DNA of 64,000 nt from Bacteroidales bacterium. GTDB taxonomy: Bacteria > Bacteroidota > Bacteroidia > Bacteroidales > F082. A program made the translations under genes and the position numbers. Below the pieces are notes generated by a model. The model was not told where the DNA came from. It was given only the letters and a program-made list of their open reading frames with translations, and did not search any database. How positions within the stretch are numbered: the stretch's first letter is position 1; each line of letters opens with the position of its first letter. Below are positions 60,199-64,000 of the stretch, piece after piece. Location: the NCBI GenBank assembly GCA_028704385.1, contig JAQVLA010000013.1:34650-98649 (forward strand), given 5' to 3'.

Positions 60199-60750
60199 TT
60201 ATTTCAAACGATCAGGATTTTGATTGGCAAAAGCTGCCCAGCCACTGTATGATTTTTCTGAAACCGGTTTATTGCCCTGAAAAAAGTGACATACAGCAGC
60301 GGCTAATCCGTCTGTGGCATCCATATTTTTGGGCAATTCATTAAAATTTAACAATCGCTGCAACATGGCAGCCACCTGTTCTTTGGATGCACTGCCATTT
60401 CCAGTGATGGACTGTTTTATTTTTCGTGGTGAATACTCAAAAATCGGAATATCCTTATATAAGCCTGCAGCCATGGCAACTCCTTGTGCACGACCCAGTT
60501 TGAGCATTGATTGAACGTTTTTACCAAAAAAAGGAGCTTCAATAGCCAGTTCGTCAGGATTGTATTCTGCAATCAGTTCGAGGGTGCGTTCGAAAATTTT
60601 CTTTAATTTCAACGCCTGATTACTGTATTTACTTAGCTTCAATTCGCCCATCACAAGGAGCTGCATCTGATTGCCTTTTTGAAGGATCAGGCCATAGCCC
60701 ATGATGGTTGTTCCGGGGTCGATGCCAAGAATAATGCGTTCTGTTTTCAA
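60199..60750 (-). CDS. ruvC: Crossover junction endodeoxyribonuclease RuvC (TTG start)
   Basis: Holliday-junction resolvase, about 183 residues. The four acidic active-site residues are visible: Asp in [13 protein letters not shown], Glu in [10 protein letters not shown], and Asp pair in [33 protein letters not shown] is the typical middle section. There is no ATG start. A TTG at 60750 gives [13 protein letters not shown], the normal family N-terminus; a longer TTG start at 60801 would overlap the divergent gene. ruvA and ruvB are not nearby. Confidence 0.93.
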   Translation of the reverse strand: MKTERIILGIDPGTTIMGYGLILQKGNQMQLLVMGELKLSKYSNQALKLKKIFERTLELIAEYNPDELAIEAPFFGKNVQSMLKLGRAQGVAMAAGLYKDIPIFEYSPRKIKQSITGNGSASKEQVAAMLQRLLNFNELPKNMDATDGLAAAVCHFFQGNKPVSEKSYSGWAAFANQNPDRLK

Positions 60751-60788
60751 TTGAAATGCCGTACTTAGCGGTATAATTTTTTTCAAAA

Positions 60789-61814
60789 ATGCGTAAGGCA
60801 AAAGTAATTAAAATAGCCAATCTTTCGCTACGCCTGCTGATCATCGGAGCAACATTTTGGTATCTGTATGATCAACTGATTGCCAGTGAAAAGATACAAA
60901 CATTAAGCGAATTGCTGGCCGAACGATTAAACAATCAAAAGTATTTAGGATATTTATTGCTGGCCATTATTCTGATGCCTGTTAATCTATTCTTGGAAAG
61001 TGTGAAATGGCAGTTTCAGATTCGAAAGTTGGAGAAAGTGAAGTTGAACAAGGCTTTTACTGCTGTACTTAGTGGAATTTCGGTGAGTATGTTCCTGCCT
61101 AACCGGATGGGTGATTATCTGGGCAGGGTTTTTATACTCGAAAAGGGTAGCCATATCAAAGGTGTTTTGCTTACAATAATAGGAAGTTTGGCGCAATTGC
61201 TGGTCACAATAATCATTGGAGGATTGGCCGTATTGTTTTTTTTACCTCTGACGGATTATTTTTCTGTTAACAACCAATGGCTTTATAGTGGTATTTTAAT
61301 TTTGATTCTGGTACTTTTATCGGCTGGCATATTTATTTATTTTAATATCAGGTTGTTATATGTAATCGTAAAGTACTTGTATCCCCGGAAAAGCCAAAAA
61401 ATTCTGCCATATGTTGAGGTATTTAATTATTTTACACACAAACAGCTGGCTTATATTTTAGGACTTTCAATGTTACGTTATGGGGTTTTTTCGTTGCAGT
61501 ATATTTTATTTTTATGGGCTTTTGAGCTTCCGCTCAATTATCCTGAAGCCTTTATGCTGGTAGGGGTAAGTTATTTATTTATAACCCTGATTCCAACCGT
61601 AGCCCTGAGTGAATTGGGTGTAAGAGGCAGCGTAAGCATTTTTATATTTTCTGTTTGGTTACAATCGCAACAGCTGTTTTTTGATAGTTATGAAATAGGA
61701 GTTTTTGCAGCTTCTTCGGTAGTATGGCTTGTCAATATTGTTGTGCCGGCACTTTTAGGTGTGTTTTTTGTGTACCGGCTAAAGTTTTTCAGGAGGGAGA
61801 ATGGAACATCTTGA
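60789..61814 (+). CDS. Lysylphosphatidylglycerol synthase TM region/flippase-like membrane protein
   Basis: A 341-residue integral membrane protein with eight or so helices, of the UPF0104/AglD-like family (the transmembrane half of MprF without the synthase domain). Landmarks: [16 protein letters not shown], and the C-terminal [18 protein letters not shown]. Such proteins often sit beside glycosyltransferases and are thought to translocate lipid-linked molecules. The following glycosyltransferase gene overlaps its end by 14 nt, which supports a shared role. Divergent from ruvC with 38 nt between the starts. Confidence 0.87.
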   Translation: MRKAKVIKIANLSLRLLIIGATFWYLYDQLIASEKIQTLSELLAERLNNQKYLGYLLLAIILMPVNLFLESVKWQFQIRKLEKVKLNKAFTAVLSGISVSMFLPNRMGDYLGRVFILEKGSHIKGVLLTIIGSLAQLLVTIIIGGLAVLFFLPLTDYFSVNNQWLYSGILILILVLLSAGIFIYFNIRLLYVIVKYLYPRKSQKILPYVEVFNYFTHKQLAYILGLSMLRYGVFSLQYILFLWAFELPLNYPEAFMLVGVSYLFITLIPTVALSELGVRGSVSIFIFSVWLQSQQLFFDSYEIGVFAASSVVWLVNIVVPALLGVFFVYRLKFFRRENGTS

Positions 61815-62955
61815 GTATTTCACCTATTTTCTTCGTATTGTTGAAATCACAGGTGGTTTATACCTGATATTGATAGGGTTATATACTCTTGGCTGGTTTT
61901 TGTTGAAAACCCCAATACCTGTGAAACTTGAGCGATTTCCTGAAATTTCTGTGCTTGTAGCTGTGCGTAATGAAGAGGAAAGACTAGAAAAACTTCTGGA
62001 AACATTACGCGATCAGCGGTATCCGATCGACGCGTTTGAGGTGATCATCATCGATGATCATTCTGAAGATAATTCAATTGCTCTGGCCAAACAATTTGTG
62101 CAGCAGCATCTTTTGGGAAATTTCAGGGTTTTAAGTGCTGTTGGTGAGGGAAAGAAAGCTGCTTTACGCGAGGGACTGAATCAGGCTGCTGGAAAATATA
62201 TTGCAGTAACTGATGCCGATTGCCTTGTTTCGGATGGATGGCTTCGTAGTATGGCCAGAGAATTACAACAATCCGGATCCCGAATGATGTTAGGGCCGGT
62301 TTTGCTTCATCCGGCAAGAAATCTTTTCGAAAGGATGCAGGCACTTGAATTTATGAGCCTGATCGGAAGTACAGGCGGTGCAGCTGGATTGCGTTTGCCC
62401 GTGATGAGCAATGGTGCCAATATGGTTTTTGAAAAGAATGCCGCATTAGAAGTTGAAAAGTATCGCAAAGATGAAAGTTTACAATCTGGTGATGATGTTT
62501 TTTTAATGGAAGCAATCAGAAAGCACTACGGACCTGAATCTGTTCGTTTTGTGAAACATCAATCGGCTATCGTAACTACACCACCCTGCCCTGATTTTAA
62601 AAGTTTTATCAGCCAACGAACACGTTGGGTTTCAAAAAATAAACATTATCGTTCGGCATTTATTCTTTTGCCCGCTGCAGTTGTGTTTGCATTTAATTTT
62701 ATGTTGGTTGCTTTGTTGGTGTTGAGTATTTTATATCCGTTCTTATTCCTGGTTTTCTTTTTGTTTACCGGACTAAAATTGATGGTGGATTTTCCATTAC
62801 TTACAGCAACCACAACATTTTTCAGGAAAAGACAATATTTAATTCTGGCTTTTCCGCTTGCTTTGATCTATCCGGTTTATGTGATTGTTGCTGCTTTTGG
62901 TGGTTTGTTTATTCGTCCTGAATGGAAAGGGCGGAGCATAAAAAAATCCCGATAA
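61801..62955 (+). CDS. Family 2 glycosyltransferase, membrane-anchored
   Basis: A 384-residue GT2 enzyme with one N-terminal helix (GGLYLILIGLYTLGWFLL), a GT-A domain and three C-terminal helices (AAVVFAFNFMLVALLVLSILYPFLFL and following). Motifs: SVLVAVRNEEERLEKLLETL, VIIIDDHSEDNS, the metal-binding DxD-type VTDADCLVSDGWL, GDDVFLMEAI and the QRTRWVSKN motif of processive-like GT2 enzymes. Probably adds sugars to a lipid-linked acceptor at the inner membrane. Its start overlaps the flippase-like gene by 14 nt; a bidirectional terminator overlaps its stop. Confidence 0.92.
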   Translation: MEHLEYFTYFLRIVEITGGLYLILIGLYTLGWFLLKTPIPVKLERFPEISVLVAVRNEEERLEKLLETLRDQRYPIDAFEVIIIDDHSEDNSIALAKQFVQQHLLGNFRVLSAVGEGKKAALREGLNQAAGKYIAVTDADCLVSDGWLRSMARELQQSGSRMMLGPVLLHPARNLFERMQALEFMSLIGSTGGAAGLRLPVMSNGANMVFEKNAALEVEKYRKDESLQSGDDVFLMEAIRKHYGPESVRFVKHQSAIVTTPPCPDFKSFISQRTRWVSKNKHYRSAFILLPAAVVFAFNFMLVALLVLSILYPFLFLVFFLFTGLKLMVDFPLLTATTTFFRKRQYLILAFPLALIYPVYVIVAAFGGLFIRPEWKGRSIKKSR

Positions 62956-62975
62956 AGCATTTACCGGGACTTTTT
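62947..62975 (+). terminator. Bidirectional intrinsic terminator between the GT2 gene and argF
   Basis: The stem TCCCG (62947-62951)/CGGGA (62965-62969), with inner TAAA/TTTA pairing, is followed by a T run (62971-62975) on the plus strand and by an equivalent run on the minus strand (A run at 62941-62946). It serves both convergent genes and overlaps the GT2 stop codon. Confidence 0.8.
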
Positions 62976-62994
62976 GTGTGATTTGAAATGGATT

Positions 62995-63996
62995 CTAGCT
63001 GCCTAATGTGGCAACCATTACGGCCTTGATAGTGTGCAGACGATTTTCGGCTTCATCAAAAACAACGGAAGCCGGAGATTCAAATACTTCATCATTCACT
63101 TCCATGGCTTCCACACCAAATTTCTGATAAATTTGTTCACCTATAGTAGTTTGACGATTGTGGAAAGCGGGCAAACAATGCAGGAATTTCACTTTTGGAT
63201 TACCGGTTTTGTCGAGCATGGCTTTGTTAACCTGATAAGGCAGCATCAATTTGATGCGTTCTTCCCACACATGATCAGGTTCGCCCATCGAAACCCACAC
63301 ATCGGTATAGATGAAATCGACACCTTTCACACCATCATCAACACTATCGGTAAGTGTAATTGTAGCGCCGGTTTCTTTGGCAATTTCGCGGCAGGTTTTC
63401 ACCAGTTTTTCGTCTGGCCACATTTGTTTTGGAGCAACAGCCTTGAAATCCATGCCCATTTTAGCTGCTCCAACCATCAACGAATTGCCCATATTGTTGC
63501 GGGCATCACCCAGATAAGCAAAGCTGACCTGATGCAGTGGTTTGTCGCAATGCTCCATCATGGTGAGGAAATCGGCCAGGATTTGTGTGGGATGAAATTC
63601 GTTGGTGAGGCCATTCCAAACCGGCACACCGGCATATTTTCCAAGTTCTTCCACGATGTCTTGTCCAAAGCCGCGATACTCAATACCATCATACATACGG
63701 CCCAAAACACGGGCAGTATCTTTCATGGATTCTTTTTTACCAATTTGCGAGCCTGAAGGTCCCAGGTAAGTGACGCGGGCACCCTGGTCGTAGGCTGCTG
63801 TTTCAAAAGCACAGCGCGTACGGGTGGAGTCCTTTTCGAAAATCAAAGCAATGTTTTTTCCGGTGAGGCGTGGCTGCTCAGTTCCGGCATATTTGGCCTT
63901 TTTAAGGTCGGCCGAAAGTTCAAGTAAAAATTTGATTTCCTGTGGAGTGAAATCAAGCAGTTTCAGAAAATTTCTGTTTCTCAGATTGAATGCCAT
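62995..63996 (-). CDS. argF: Ornithine carbamoyltransferase
   Basis: Forms citrulline from ornithine and carbamoyl phosphate; cytoplasmic trimer, 333 residues. The carbamoyl-phosphate motif STRTR is at 57-61 ([13 protein letters not shown]), and [11 protein letters not shown] follows. The ornithine-binding DxxxSMG reads [10 protein letters not shown], and the catalytic Cys lies in HCLPAFH at 273-279. This length and SMGE pattern fit a true ornithine enzyme rather than the Bacteroides-type acetyl- or succinylornithine transcarbamylases. The start is 5 nt from the window end; upstream context is not visible. Confidence 0.96.
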   Translation of the reverse strand: MAFNLRNRNFLKLLDFTPQEIKFLLELSADLKKAKYAGTEQPRLTGKNIALIFEKDSTRTRCAFETAAYDQGARVTYLGPSGSQIGKKESMKDTARVLGRMYDGIEYRGFGQDIVEELGKYAGVPVWNGLTNEFHPTQILADFLTMMEHCDKPLHQVSFAYLGDARNNMGNSLMVGAAKMGMDFKAVAPKQMWPDEKLVKTCREIAKETGATITLTDSVDDGVKGVDFIYTDVWVSMGEPDHVWEERIKLMLPYQVNKAMLDKTGNPKVKFLHCLPAFHNRQTTIGEQIYQKFGVEAMEVNDEVFESPASVVFDEAENRLHTIKAVMVATLGS

Positions 63997-64000
63997 AGTA

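Noticed and set aside
63034..63756. 240-codon open frame antisense to argF
   Set aside because: It lies wholly opposite a well-supported argF gene and shows no family motif; it is a shadow frame. The same applies to long antisense frames over aspS (10765-11409), the S9 peptidase (1426-2025) and cysD (52159-52674).
1..64000. CRISPR arrays, tRNA/rRNA genes, transposases, prophage
   Set aside because: No regularly spaced repeats, no tRNA or rRNA signatures in the intergenic gaps, and no transposase, integrase or phage structural gene among the proteins.

Overview
The window is a chromosomal stretch from a member of the Bacteroidota (Bacteroidetes), most likely a Bacteroidales/Marinilabiliales-type organism. 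Three secreted proteins end in type IX secretion (T9SS) sorting domains. Many intergenic regions carry the phylum's -7 promoter box TAnnTTTG, several with a TTTG/TTG element about 20 bp upstream. Typical phylum neighbourhoods and families are present: purH-mreBCD, a LiaF-like/LytS/LytTR operon, DUF4369-thioredoxin and cysD/cysNC. No tRNA, rRNA, transposase or CRISPR array was seen.

Layout. 1-10 kb: S9 peptidase, CorA, a T9SS carboxypeptidase, a glutamine synthetase, then an envelope-stress type three-gene operon. 10-19 kb: aspS, a HepT/MntA type VII toxin-antitoxin pair, a Gfo/Idh/MocA oxidoreductase facing it across a symmetrical promoter, an MlaE/MlaF-like lipid ABC transporter with cvpA, purN, pspC and dnaG. 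18.56-19.08 kb holds no protein gene but has a clear minus-strand transcription unit: phylum-type promoter, about 370 nt of foldable RNA and an intrinsic terminator. I do not recognise this RNA. 19-35 kb: tadA, a sodium/solute symporter, two T9SS cargo proteins, an aldo/keto reductase, several lipoproteins, a SprT-like metalloprotease, GH3, LysE and HdeD-like proteins, recJ and a MacB-like permease. 35-42 kb: purH-mreB-mreC-mreD, a TlpA-like lipoprotein, a LutB-like iron-sulfur protein and rpiB.

42.06-42.66 kb is a 600-bp, very AT-rich gap between divergent rpiB and nadA. It contains a cluster of DnaA-box-like 9-mers and an inverted repeat, and is a good candidate for the chromosomal replication origin. 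42.7-48.3 kb: nadA, envelope lipoproteins, a MORN/YwqK repeat protein, and a probable operon ending in a PAS histidine kinase with a conserved-looking cysteine cluster.

48.3-64 kb: a deoxyhypusine-synthase-like protein, then a sulfate-activation operon (cysQ, cysD, cysNC). This operon is interrupted between cysD and cysNC by a 416-bp cassette that encodes a four-helix-bundle (23S rRNA intervening-sequence type) protein and is bounded by a 21-bp imperfect inverted repeat. Upstream lie two UDP-sugar oxidoreductase genes. Then come topA, an arginase-family protein with a degraded metal site, ruvC, a flippase-like membrane protein with a glycosyltransferase, and argF.

The least explained elements, and the best candidates for something new, are the structured RNA at 18.58-18.95 kb and the intervening-sequence-like cassette at 51.31-51.73 kb. 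All annotations come from reading the sequence and knowledge of the families; no database search or folding program was run.
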